Origin: Nocardiaceae bacterium
Lineage (GTDB): Bacteria > Actinomycetota > Actinomycetes > Mycobacteriales > Mycobacteriaceae
Direction: 5' to 3'
Assembly (NCBI GenBank): GCA_021372355.1
Contig: JAJFUQ010000007.1
Coordinates: 1-64,000 of the forward strand
DNA length: 64,000 nucleotides
Below the pieces are notes generated by a model. It was given only the letters and a program-made list of their open reading frames with translations, made no database searches and was not told where the DNA came from. The translations under genes were made by a program, and so were the position numbers. The number at the start of each line of letters is the position of its first letter. Positions within the stretch are counted from its first letter, which is position 1. This document shows positions 54,126 to 62,645 of the stretch, piece by piece.

Positions 54126-55352
54126 ATGACCCCTACATTGAAGGCTCCCGTTTCTCTCGGCGGAGCGATCAACCCGCCCAAGCCCAGCCCGGTCGCACAC
54201 CTGACTGCTGCCGACATCGAAGCGCTCGGCAAGGAACTCGACGCCATCCGCGACGAGGTGCTCAGCACCCGCGGTGAGCGCGACGCGAAATACATCCGTT
54301 CGGTCATCACCAACAACCGCCGCCTCGAACTCGCTGCTCGCGGAGTGTTGACCTTCTCGCTGTTCCCGCCGGCTTGGTTGCTCGGTACCGCCATGCTGTC
54401 GGTCGCGAAGATCGTCGACAACATGGAGATCTCGCACAACGTCATGCACGGTCAATGGGACTGGATGCGCGACCCGAAGATCCACTCGAGCACGTGGGAG
54501 TGGGACAACGTCAACCCGTCCGAGCTGTGGAAGCACACCCACAACGAGGTGCACCACACGTGGACCAACGTTGTCGGCAAGGACAAGGACCTCGGCTACG
54601 GCGTCCTGCGCATGGACGAAGCGCAGAAGTGGAAGCCGTTCTACCTAGGCGGCCCGATCTACAACACGCTCATGCTGCTGCTGTTCGAGTACGCCGTGGC
54701 GATCCAGGACGCCGAGCTGGGCAACAAGAAGCTCGACCCCAAGGAGCGTTCGCGTCGTCTCACGCTGATTCGCAACAAGATTGCCAAGCAGGGCGCCAAG
54801 GATTACCTGCTGTACCCGGCGCTCACCGGTCCGTCGTTCATCCCGACGCTGTTCGCGAACCTGACCGCCAACCTGGTCCGGAACATCTGGACGCACTCGA
54901 TTATCTTCTGCGGTCACTTCCCGGCTGACGTGCAGACCTACGAGTACAAGACGATCGTGAACGAGACCCGGGGTGACTGGTACATCCGCCAGATGATGGG
55001 TGCCGCCAACATCGACGGCGGACCGGTCATGAACTACATGTCCGGCAACCTGTCCTTCCAGATCGAGCACCACCTGTGGCCAGACCTGCCGAGCAACCGG
55101 TACGTCGAGGTCGCGCCGAAGGTTCGCGAGATCTGCGAGCGCTACGGAATTCCGTACGTCAGCGGCCCGCTGCCGAAGCAGGTCTACGAGGCGTGGGCCA
55201 AGGTCGTTCGCCTGTCGTTCCCGAACAACTTCTGGGCCGACACCAAGCAGACGATCACCAACATGCCGAACCGCATGTTCAAGCGTGCTGGTCGCGTCGC
55301 CGGGAAGGTCATTCCGTTCCCGACTCCGCTGCGTCAGCGTCTCGCCGCCTGA
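54126..55352 (+). CDS. desA3: membrane acyl-CoA delta-9 fatty acid desaturase, DesA3-like
   Basis: A 408-residue integral membrane di-iron desaturase that inserts a cis double bond (stearoyl to oleoyl in the M. tuberculosis homologue). Three His boxes: HNVMHG (about residue 105), HTHNEVHH (about 137) and QIEHHLW (about 312). Membrane segments lie at about 70-95 and 180-260. ATG 54126 lies 8 bp after the reductase stop (GAGGTAGAGC between), so the two are co-translated. A terminator follows. Regulation by the divergent PucR gene is likely but inferred. Confidence 0.92.
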   Translation: MTPTLKAPVSLGGAINPPKPSPVAHLTAADIEALGKELDAIRDEVLSTRGERDAKYIRSVITNNRRLELAARGVLTFSLFPPAWLLGTAMLSVAKIVDNMEISHNVMHGQWDWMRDPKIHSSTWEWDNVNPSELWKHTHNEVHHTWTNVVGKDKDLGYGVLRMDEAQKWKPFYLGGPIYNTLMLLLFEYAVAIQDAELGNKKLDPKERSRRLTLIRNKIAKQGAKDYLLYPALTGPSFIPTLFANLTANLVRNIWTHSIIFCGHFPADVQTYEYKTIVNETRGDWYIRQMMGAANIDGGPVMNYMSGNLSFQIEHHLWPDLPSNRYVEVAPKVREICERYGIPYVSGPLPKQVYEAWAKVVRLSFPNNFWADTKQTITNMPNRMFKRAGRVAGKVIPFPTPLRQRLAA

Positions 55353-55766
55353 TCTGACAAACCGCTTACGGCCGTCATGCGAATAATCGCGTGACGGCCG
55401 TTTTCGTGTGGATTGAGAATGGCACCTCGCTCAACCGTGGTGCCATTCCCCGGCGTAATAGCGCCGTGTTTTCCGTGTTGTCGTGCCCGAGTGGACGTGG
55501 CCTCTTTCAAGGAAATCTCGGGACACGCGGACTTGGATTTCACCTGGCCGCGAAGGCCGTCTCCAACACGTCAGCCCGCGTGCAAGCGCGAACTGTTGAG
55601 TGGGGCCGGGTGGAATCACCGCGGGATCCTTTTCGCGGCTGCGGCCGACGTTGATGGGAACCGGTAGTACCGGGCCATCGTTACGGACTGACCGAGGCAA
55701 TCCGTTCCAGTCCCACCTCAAGTACACGCCCGATGCGCGTCCGTGTCGATAGTTCGTTGTGATGAC
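55353..55766. other. gene-free stretch with two hairpins
   Basis: No credible coding frame: the candidates of 60-98 codons are short, overlap one another and show no family, signal or ribosome site. It contains the desA3 terminator (55368-55404) and a second perfect 10-bp stem, GAATGGCACC with complement, around a 12-nt loop at 55417-55448. Nothing else is evident. Confidence 0.5.
55368..55404 (+). terminator. terminator after desA3
   Basis: ACGGCCGTCA and TGACGGCCGT (10 bp), extended by GCG/CGC inside one mismatch, with TTTT at the right arm end. It lies 15 bp after the desaturase stop. Confidence 0.85.
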
Positions 55767-56975
55767 TCATCCGGAGACGATCGTGATTCCGACCAGCGTG
55801 AGGCTGATGATGAGCGCGGCGAGAGGAATCTGGCCCCAACGCCGGAGTTGCGGCTTGATCGCGTCTACGGCGATCGCCCGTGCGGTGCGTGCCGCGAGCA
55901 CGGCGCCGCTCATGATCGAGACGAACTGGACTATCGCGATGGTCGCGTGGGAGATGAATTCGTAGTTGGTGGCGCCGCCCCCAGTGATGAGCAAGACGCC
56001 GGCCTGGCTTTCGAACAACGCGGCCGGTAGATGAGTCGAGATCGCGTACGAGACCACCACCGGAACGAGTACGGGCGTGAACGCGGTGAATGCGGACCGG
56101 CCTGGCTGCATGAAGTGGCGGATCGCCCAGGCGCAGGCCACATAGACACCCCCTAACGCTCCGCTCGCGGCAACCAGAACGACGGCGCTCAGGGCAATCG
56201 ACTGAACTGCGTCTCCGTCCGGCGGGTTGATGACCAGGTCAACGCCCGGCCAGAAGGGGAAGTGAACGAGGCCGCCGAGGGCAGACGCTCCCACGACGAG
56301 GAAGACGAACACGACCAGCGGGCCGTCGAGCGGCTGCGTACCCCGGTGGCTGAATGGTGCCAGACGAGCGATCAGACCGGAGTAGACAGCGAAGGTATCG
56401 CAGCGATCGAACCACTGCGGACCGAAGCACGCGCCAGCGGCGACGTGGACGAGCGTGTAGACGGAGACGAAGACAGCCACCGCGCGTGGCCAGTCGCCCT
56501 CTTGGCTGACGCCGTCGAGAACGAGAATGATGAGCAGGCCACCGACCGCGGGCCAGTAGCCGATTCGATTCAGCACGTCGGGTCGATTCGTCGTTCGGCG
56601 CAGTCCGGATATCAGCAATGCGAGTGTCCGGAGGGGGTTCACGTACCGGTACACGTCGCCGAAAAGCAGCGACAGCGGCACCAATCCGACCCAGAACCAC
56701 ACGTAGAACCAGGTGGTCGCCGGATTGGAACCGACCGCAGAACGCCCGGTCCATGCCTCGATCAGCAGAACGTCGAGAGCGAGGAGTCCGATGATCCGAA
56801 GGCAGAAGTGAGTGACCGCAGCGAGTCGGACCGCACGTGGCGGTGAGAGCCGTCCACCCGCTTGGTGTGCGGGGATCGCAAACGCGGCGATGACCGCCAC
56901 CGACGCAAGCAGGACCGTCAGCCACAGCGGAACCGGCAGGCTGATTCGTTCGAGTTCGCCGTGGGCGAGCAGCAC
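55767..56975 (-). CDS. polytopic membrane protein (fenitrothion-hydrolase-like family)
   Basis: A 402-residue integral membrane protein with about 10 membrane segments. Segment WFWVGLVPLSLLFGDVYRYVNPLRTLA (residues about 112-138) is the most conserved-looking part. Similar actinobacterial proteins are often annotated as fenitrothion hydrolase, but that name is recalled and unverified, and no catalytic residues are visible. GTG 56975 is chosen over the 67-codon longer frame, which runs into the divergent ClC gene. Only 42 bp separate the two starts. Confidence 0.6.
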   Translation of the reverse strand: MLLAHGELERISLPVPLWLTVLLASVAVIAAFAIPAHQAGGRLSPPRAVRLAAVTHFCLRIIGLLALDVLLIEAWTGRSAVGSNPATTWFYVWFWVGLVPLSLLFGDVYRYVNPLRTLALLISGLRRTTNRPDVLNRIGYWPAVGGLLIILVLDGVSQEGDWPRAVAVFVSVYTLVHVAAGACFGPQWFDRCDTFAVYSGLIARLAPFSHRGTQPLDGPLVVFVFLVVGASALGGLVHFPFWPGVDLVINPPDGDAVQSIALSAVVLVAASGALGGVYVACAWAIRHFMQPGRSAFTAFTPVLVPVVVSYAISTHLPAALFESQAGVLLITGGGATNYEFISHATIAIVQFVSIMSGAVLAARTARAIAVDAIKPQLRRWGQIPLAALIISLTLVGITIVSG

Positions 56976-57017
56976 AAAACAATCTTGTATGCAGGGATTA
57001 TCGGTTATGTTCGGCCT

Positions 57018-58304
57018 GTGGCAGGCTCGCCCTCCCCACGGCACGCAGCCTACGAGCCGGTGGGTCCCGCGACGCGGGTTGAACTGGGGCGGCTGTTCTT
57101 TGTCGTCGTTCTGGTCGGCGTCGGCGCGGGAATCTCCGGTGCGGCCCTGACGCTGCTCCTTCATCTCATCCAGCACTTGGCCTTCGGGTACACCGAGGCG
57201 TCGTTCCTGACCGGTGTCGAGAAGGCGTCAGGCGTTCGTCGCGTCGTCATGATGACGATTGGTGGACTCATTGCCGGCCTCGGTTGGTGGGCGTTGCGCA
57301 GCTATCGCCGAGTGAAAACGGTGACTGATGGGTTGAAGGAAGCGGACCCGCGCTTGCCGATCCCGACGACCCTTGCCGACTCGGTACTGCAAGTCGTCGC
57401 GGTCGCGTTCGGCGGCTCGCTCGGCCGTGAAGGCGCACCACGAGCGATGGGTGGCGCGGTCGGCGTCTGGATCGCGGCGAAGGCGGGGCTCACGGTTGAG
57501 CAGCAGCGTCGATTGCTGGCGTGTGGCGCCGGAGCCGGTCTGGCCGCGGTGTACAACGTGCCCCTCGCCGGCGCCCTGTTCACGCTCGAGATTCTGCTGG
57601 TCTCGTTCGCGTTCCGCGATGTCCTGGCCGCGTTGTTCACCTCGGCGATCGCGGTCGCCGTGGCTTGGACGGTGTTGTCCAACGAGCCGACCTACGATGT
57701 CGAGCCGTTCAAGATCTCCGACAAACTCGTGATCTTCGGTTTGTTGTTGGGCCCGATTGCGGGTGTCTTCGGGTCCGCGCTCAACAAATTCATGCACTTC
57801 GCCCAGTCGCACCCACCGACCGGTTGGCGGTTGCCGGTGCTCACGACTTCGGTCTTCGCGCTGGTCGGACTGCTGGCCATTCCTTTTCCACAGCTGCTCG
57901 GAAACGGAAAGGGACCCGCTCAGCTGGCGTTCGACGGTGCGCTGAGCCTGCAGATGTTCGCGATCCTCATCGTATTGAAACCGCTGGTGACTGCGGCGTG
58001 TCTCCGGAGCGGCGCGACGGGTGGAACGCTCACGCCGTCGCTGGCGGCCGGTGCCATGCTCGGCGCTTTCCTGGGTGGCCTGTGGTCGATGCCGTTCCCG
58101 GGAGCCCCTCTTGGTGCCTACGCCATGATCGGCGCCTCTGCGGTGCTCGCGACGACGCACCGAGCGCCGTTCACCGCGATCGTGTTGATTCTGGAATTGA
58201 CCCACAGCGGCAGCGCGCTGCTCGTCCCGACGACGATTGCCGTGGTCGTGGCATATGTCGTGGGTGGCCGGATGCCGTGGGAGAAGGGTGCGGACCGGGT
58301 GTAG
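57018..58304 (+). CDS. ClC-family chloride channel or H+/Cl- antiporter
   Basis: A 428-residue membrane protein of the ClC family. Motif GGSLGREGAP (about residues 130-139, the conserved gating Glu in GREG-P) is kept, as are YNVPLAGALFTLE (about 175-187) and the C-terminal GGTLTPSLAAGAMLG (GxFxP-like, about 341-355). The first ion-binding GSGIP motif is not obvious. No CBS domains follow, which suits a short bacterial antiporter. GTG 57018 gives a cytoplasmic N-terminus. Divergent from the polytopic protein gene. Confidence 0.88.
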   Translation: MAGSPSPRHAAYEPVGPATRVELGRLFFVVVLVGVGAGISGAALTLLLHLIQHLAFGYTEASFLTGVEKASGVRRVVMMTIGGLIAGLGWWALRSYRRVKTVTDGLKEADPRLPIPTTLADSVLQVVAVAFGGSLGREGAPRAMGGAVGVWIAAKAGLTVEQQRRLLACGAGAGLAAVYNVPLAGALFTLEILLVSFAFRDVLAALFTSAIAVAVAWTVLSNEPTYDVEPFKISDKLVIFGLLLGPIAGVFGSALNKFMHFAQSHPPTGWRLPVLTTSVFALVGLLAIPFPQLLGNGKGPAQLAFDGALSLQMFAILIVLKPLVTAACLRSGATGGTLTPSLAAGAMLGAFLGGLWSMPFPGAPLGAYAMIGASAVLATTHRAPFTAIVLILELTHSGSALLVPTTIAVVVAYVVGGRMPWEKGADRV

Positions 58305-58358
58305 ATGTCCCTTTTGTTGGACTTCTCTCCGGCCGAGAATCGGTGAAACAATTGCGGT

Positions 58359-58931
58359 GTGCTCGCGGTGGCGGCATTTGTCTGGCGTGGTGGCTTTGTC
58401 TATCGCGCGATGATCATCGGCGGGGCGATGGGACTCGCTGTCGGCATATTGGGCTGGATGGACTCCGGCGTCCCGCGAATCGGCTTCCTTTGTTTCCTCA
58501 TCATTTTCCTGGTCTTCGGCATCTGGATGCCGCGCCGAATGGCACGGCTGTGGCCCACAGGCACGAAACTCTCCGGTGAGGACCGGGTCGCCGTCGTGCG
58601 CATCACCCGAGGGGGACGGCGCGTGGTCGAACCTCGATTGGCCCAAGCGGTCATCGACTACAGCGCGGGAATGCATGCGGAAGTCGCAGGGCACCGCTGG
58701 TTCCGATGGCTGGTGCCTTTCGTTCTCGTCGTCGGCTTCGGACAGGCGATCGTTGACGCGATCTTCGGCTCATGGGGCAGCGGCGTCGCGTCGGCGATCT
58801 ACTTGGTAGCGCTGTTGTTGGAGCTTTTCTGGTGGCCGAAACGGCGGGACGTGCTGGTAGCAAATGGAGACCGGGCGGCGGAATTTGCCCGGCTTCACAT
58901 TGAGCGGGAGAGCATCGGCAACAGTCGCTAA
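58359..58931 (+). CDS. small integral membrane protein, unknown function
   Basis: A 190-residue protein with three or four membrane segments: about residues 16-33, 41-56 (IGFLCFLIIFLVFGIWMP), 114-135 and 138-158. A cytoplasmic basic loop containing RITRGGRRVVEPRLAQA lies between the pairs. No family is recognised. GTG 58359 is the earliest plausible start; it follows the ClC gene by 54 bp and may share its transcript. The tail is charged. Confidence 0.6.
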   Translation: MLAVAAFVWRGGFVYRAMIIGGAMGLAVGILGWMDSGVPRIGFLCFLIIFLVFGIWMPRRMARLWPTGTKLSGEDRVAVVRITRGGRRVVEPRLAQAVIDYSAGMHAEVAGHRWFRWLVPFVLVVGFGQAIVDAIFGSWGSGVASAIYLVALLLELFWWPKRRDVLVANGDRAAEFARLHIERESIGNSR

Positions 58932-58949
58932 GGATGCCGTCAAAGCGGT

Positions 58950-59504
58950 CTACTTGTCGGGCGAATAGCTCGCCGTGAGCACCAGCGGGTCTGGCCGGGT
59001 CGTCGCGACCCATGCGTAGGTCCCGACGAGGGCAGCTGCGATGACCGCGGCGATTGCCTTTGGCGTCCACTTCGGTCGTGGGTGCCGGACCAGAAATGCC
59101 CGTTCGATAACCAGCCACGACAGCGTCCCGGAGAGCACCGACAACACGAGAGTGATCGACGCGTAGAGAGCGAGCGTCCGGAGCGGGTTCGTCGGCGTGA
59201 TCCGCTGCGAGAGCCACGCGAGGATCGGAACGTGGAAGAGGTCCACCAGGGGCTGTTCAGGCCGTTGAAGTTTCGCGATGCGACCGGCAGGCACGTAGTT
59301 CTGCACGAACAGCAGCACGCTGCCGAGATTCCAGAAGCCGAGCGAGCCTTCGATCGCGCTGGTCGGCAGCGGCTTCGTGCCGGCGTACACCGCGAGGACG
59401 ACGGCGATGCTGACGTAGTAAGCGGGTGCGATTCGGTGGATTCGGCGGGAGATGTATTTCCGGAAGGAGTGCTCGCGAGTGTTGACGACGTCGTCGACAC
59501 CCAT
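58950..59504 (-). pseudogene. remnant of an acyltransferase-3 gene
   Basis: The 184-residue frame has only parts of a family-3 membrane acyltransferase: SFRKYISRRIHRIAPAYYVS near the N-terminus (family R-x-R-R-I-P segment), then a short helical stretch with FVQNYVP, then the last helices ending VIERAFLVRHP. The N-terminal third with the catalytic His and the central WSLxxE segment are missing, so about half of the usual 400 residues is gone. This is typical of a decayed gene. It lies directly beside tRNA-Gly. No start is reliable; ATG 59504 is one option. Confidence 0.6.
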
Positions 59505-59624
59505 GACGTGTTCGAGGGATCGCCGCGGGCGGGGACTGTCGCTGACCTGGCCGAATTCGGACGTCAGCGCGTGAGGCCTCCGGCTGGACTGGCCTGCTGA
59601 GGCGCGATTCCGGTGGTCGAAAAG

Positions 59625-59698
59625 TGGAGCCGATGACGGGAATCGAACCCGCGCTGTCTGCTTGGGAAGCAGAAGTTCTGCCATTGAACTACATCGGC
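59625..59698 (-). tRNA. tRNA-Gly (CCC anticodon)
   Basis: Seven-bp acceptor stem GCCGATG/CATCGGC, D-arm GTTCAATGGCAGAAC, anticodon stem TCTGC/GCAGA around loop TTCCCAA (anticodon CCC), T-arm GCGGGTTCGATTCCCGT, discriminator U and an encoded CCA. Total 74 bases with CCA (71 without). Close to dcd, as is common in mycobacteria. Confidence 0.93.
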
Positions 59699-59779
59699 AA
59701 GGGGGCCTGTGGGGCCGATGATCGCCACTGTAGCAGACGTGGTGCAGCCCACATTTTGATCGCACGTTAGCCTTCTTGC

Positions 59780-60349
59780 GTGCTTCTTTCCGACCGTGAC
59801 ATCCGCGCTGAGATCGAGTCGGGTCGCCTCGGCATCGACCCCTTCGAACCGGGCCTCGTGCAGCCCTCGAGCGTCGACGTGAGACTGGACAGCTTTTTCC
59901 GGGTCTTCAACAACACCAAGTACACGCACATCGATCCGGCCCTGCGCCAGGACGACCTGACGAGCCTCGTTCAGCCGGACGAAGGCGAGCCGTTCGTTCT
60001 TCACCCGGGCGAATTCGTGCTCGGTGCAACGCTCGAATGCTGCACTCTTCCGGTCGACCTGGCGGGACGCCTGGAAGGTAAGTCAAGCCTCGGACGTCTG
60101 GGGTTACTCACGCACTCGACGGCCGGCTTCATCGACCCGGGATTCAACGGTCACATCACGCTCGAATTGTCGAACGTCGCGAACCTGCCGATCACGCTGT
60201 GGCCGGGGATGAAAATTGGGCAGTTGTGCCTCATCCGACTTTCGAGTCCGGCCGAGCATCCGTACGGTTCCAGCGCGGTCGGATCGAAATATCAGGGCCA
60301 GCGAGGCCCCACGCCGTCGCGGTCATACCTCAATTTCCCCAGAAAATGA
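59780..60349 (+). CDS. dcd: dCTP deaminase (dUMP-forming type)
   Basis: Converts dCTP toward dUMP for thymidylate synthesis. The 189-residue protein opens [22 protein letters not shown] and keeps the trimer core motifs: [10 protein letters not shown] (about 28-37), [29 protein letters not shown] (positions about 97-125, with KSSLGR for phosphate and the catalytic Glu in TLELSN near residue 130), and the C-terminal tail [13 protein letters not shown]. Mycobacterial Dcd is bifunctional (deaminase and dUTPase); the same is expected here by family. ATG 59780. The gene order tRNA-Gly-dcd is like Rv0321. Confidence 0.95.
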   Translation: MLLSDRDIRAEIESGRLGIDPFEPGLVQPSSVDVRLDSFFRVFNNTKYTHIDPALRQDDLTSLVQPDEGEPFVLHPGEFVLGATLECCTLPVDLAGRLEGKSSLGRLGLLTHSTAGFIDPGFNGHITLELSNVANLPITLWPGMKIGQLCLIRLSSPAEHPYGSSAVGSKYQGQRGPTPSRSYLNFPRK

Positions 60350-60499
60350 AATAAACATCACGCGACACGCCGTTAAACAATTGTTATCACAAGTCAACTG
60401 ACCCGTGTTGAATCTGTTATTGGAATAGACTTAGCGGGCAGGTGATTCGACGACGAATCGGCCTCCATGTCCCGATAGGGTGCTGCGAGTGGGGCGGAA

Positions 60500-61414
60500 G
60501 TGACGGCAGTTTTAGGTGTCTACGCGGGAGCTGAGGCAATAAGCCTTGTTCTCATGTCGCCTGAACATGGCCTGCAGCGCGACGTGAACTCGATGCCTGA
60601 GGCCACCGAAGATCATCACCAGACGATCGAAGTCACCGGCGACCAGGTCACGACATTCGCCGAATGCATCGGAGTAGCGGTCGCCGCGATGCCCACTCTG
60701 GCCGGGCTCGGCATCTGCTTGGATGATCCGAGTCTTCGAGCCGAGTTGACTGATGCGCTTCGGCAGGAAGGCATCGTCAACTTCCGGATCGTCGATCGCA
60801 GGCACGCCATTGCCTCGTACCACAAGCGCGTAAACAAGCCCGCCGGGTTCATGAGCGCCGCAACCGTGCTTGCACTCGGCGCTGCGGAGCACGCGTACCG
60901 GAAACCAGTCCGACGCTTCTCTGTGGTTGGGCGACCGACTCGAATTCCGGGCGGGCCGGTTGCCGCCGCTGCGGTAGCGATCGTTTGTGCTGGAGCGGTG
61001 ACGATTGGCTACGCGCAGAACGGTTTCAATGGCGCCTCGGAGAACGCGTTCGGCGGTCCGACCTTCGCCTTCCCGACCCCGCCGAGAGGCGCGAAGGCGC
61101 GTCCGATCCACCTGAATGTCCGACCCGTGTACAGCGTGTCGCTGGAGTCCGTGGATACCGCGCAGCAGTACTACTCCTACGACCGCGCTCCGGAAATCCC
61201 GGATACTCCGCTCGAGGTCATGATGCCCGACGGAAAGGTCATCCAGGTCGACTTGCCGCCCATCCTCGAACCGCCGCGCGACCTTCGGGCGTGGCTGCGT
61301 CAGTTCCTCATGCCTACGAAACCGGAACAGCAGCAAGTACTTCCGCTGCCCGCGCCGCCGCCGCAACAGCAGCAGCAGGCGGCGCCGCCTCCGCCACCTC
61401 CACCGGCGCCCTGA
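60500..61414 (+). CDS. membrane-anchored protein with Pro-rich tail, unknown function
   Basis: A 304-residue protein in three parts: an N-terminal domain (residues 1-140) beginning VLGVYAGAEAISLVLMSPE, an actin/ASKHA-like first-strand pattern that may be a DUF7159-type domain (weak), a single membrane helix (about 152-172), and an extracytoplasmic tail that ends in a Gln-rich then poly-Pro stretch (about 275-304). GTG 60500 follows GGGCGGAA closely. A tail with repeated Pro and Gln is common in secreted mycobacterial-type proteins. No function is assigned. It converges with the YibE/F gene. Confidence 0.55.
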   Translation: MTAVLGVYAGAEAISLVLMSPEHGLQRDVNSMPEATEDHHQTIEVTGDQVTTFAECIGVAVAAMPTLAGLGICLDDPSLRAELTDALRQEGIVNFRIVDRRHAIASYHKRVNKPAGFMSAATVLALGAAEHAYRKPVRRFSVVGRPTRIPGGPVAAAAVAIVCAGAVTIGYAQNGFNGASENAFGGPTFAFPTPPRGAKARPIHLNVRPVYSVSLESVDTAQQYYSYDRAPEIPDTPLEVMMPDGKVIQVDLPPILEPPRDLRAWLRQFLMPTKPEQQQVLPLPAPPPQQQQQAAPPPPPPPAP

Positions 61415-62632
61415 TCAGTCCTTGGCGCGCGCCAGCAGGACCGCGATGCCGGTCGTGAGTGGAACCGAGAGAGCCAGTGCCGCGCCACCCACCGCCGACC
61501 GCACGATCTCGATGGCGACTGCGTCTCCGGTGAGGACGTCGCTGTAGGACCGCCCGGCGATGCTGAACAACATCAGCAGAGGAAGAGCGCCACCGGCGTA
61601 CGCCAGGATCAGCGTGTAGACCGTACTGGCGATGTGGTCGCTGCCCACGCGCATTGCGGAACTGAAGATCTGCCGCCGCGAGAGGTTCTTGTCGAGTGCC
61701 GCGAGTTCGAATGCCGCCGACGCCTGCGTGATCGTGACGTCGTTGAGGACACCCAACGAACCGATGATGAACCCGGCGAGCAGCAGTCCCGTGATGCTGA
61801 CCTTTTGCAGGTAGACCTGCACGAGGCTGTTCTGTTCCTCGGACAATCCCGTGATGCGGGTGGCTGCGATTGCCGCGTAGGACAGGATCGTCGCGACCAC
61901 CATCGACGCGAGCGTGCCCAACAACGCAGCGCTCGTGCGCATATTGACCCCGTGCGCGAGGTAGAGCACGGCGTACAAGATGGCTGCGCCGGCCACCATC
62001 GCGACCTGAATGGCGGGCTCGCCGTTCATCAAGGCGGGAATCATGAAGAAGACGAGGACACCGAAGACGATCACCAGGCCGGCGAGTGCGCGAAAGCCGC
62101 GCCAGCGGGCAACCGCGACCGTGATGATCGCGAAGATCGCCGCGACCACGAACAATGCCGGGCCGCGCGAGAAGTCGTAGAACCCGTAGATCGATCCGGT
62201 CTTGTCGCCGCCGCGGTCGAGTCGAATGCTGTCGCCGACAGCGAGCGTCGGTTGGCCAGGGCCCTTCGTGATCTCGAGCAGGACGTGTTTGCCCTCGTCC
62301 GGACCAGATTCGATGGCGATGATGTTCCGCTGACAGTTGTAGACCGCCACGGGAGGCGCGACCGGTTGGCCGCTGAATGCGCGACCGTTCGCGGGACTTC
62401 CGCACGGGCCTACATTCTGATCGACGATCGTGCCCGCTTCGGTCTTCACCGCCGACCCGCCCGCCGACTGGAAAGGCAGTGGGATGGCAACCGACTGCTG
62501 GCTGGGCCACAGCATGACTGCACCGAAAAAGACGACGATGCCGCCGAATATCAGCAGTCCGATGACGATATTCCGTGCGAAATCAGCGATTTCGATCGGC
62601 TCGTCATGGCTGTGCGAGTGCGAGTGGCCCAC
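61415..62632 (-). CDS. YibE/F family membrane protein
   Basis: A 405-residue YibE/F-like transporter. The N-terminus MGHSHSHSHDEP is a metal-binding-like His/Ser run. A membrane helix (about 21-43) leads to an extracytoplasmic domain with NCQRNIIAIESGPDEG, then about eight membrane segments, including GSLGVLNDVTITQASAAFEL (family signature region near 290-310) and SDHIASTVYTLILAYAGGALPLL. The role of this family is unclear; metal or oligosaccharide export has been suggested elsewhere. ATG 62632. The aminotransferase gene ends 13 bp upstream on the same strand, so the two may be one operon. Confidence 0.85.
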   Translation of the reverse strand: MGHSHSHSHDEPIEIADFARNIVIGLLIFGGIVVFFGAVMLWPSQQSVAIPLPFQSAGGSAVKTEAGTIVDQNVGPCGSPANGRAFSGQPVAPPVAVYNCQRNIIAIESGPDEGKHVLLEITKGPGQPTLAVGDSIRLDRGGDKTGSIYGFYDFSRGPALFVVAAIFAIITVAVARWRGFRALAGLVIVFGVLVFFMIPALMNGEPAIQVAMVAGAAILYAVLYLAHGVNMRTSAALLGTLASMVVATILSYAAIAATRITGLSEEQNSLVQVYLQKVSITGLLLAGFIIGSLGVLNDVTITQASAAFELAALDKNLSRRQIFSSAMRVGSDHIASTVYTLILAYAGGALPLLMLFSIAGRSYSDVLTGDAVAIEIVRSAVGGAALALSVPLTTGIAVLLARAKD

Positions 62633-62645
62633 GCACTAAACGTAG

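Noticed and set aside
57228..58694. 488-codon minus-strand frame opposite the ClC gene
   Set aside because: Arg/Glu/Asp/His-rich shadow without motif; conflicts with the clear ClC motifs.
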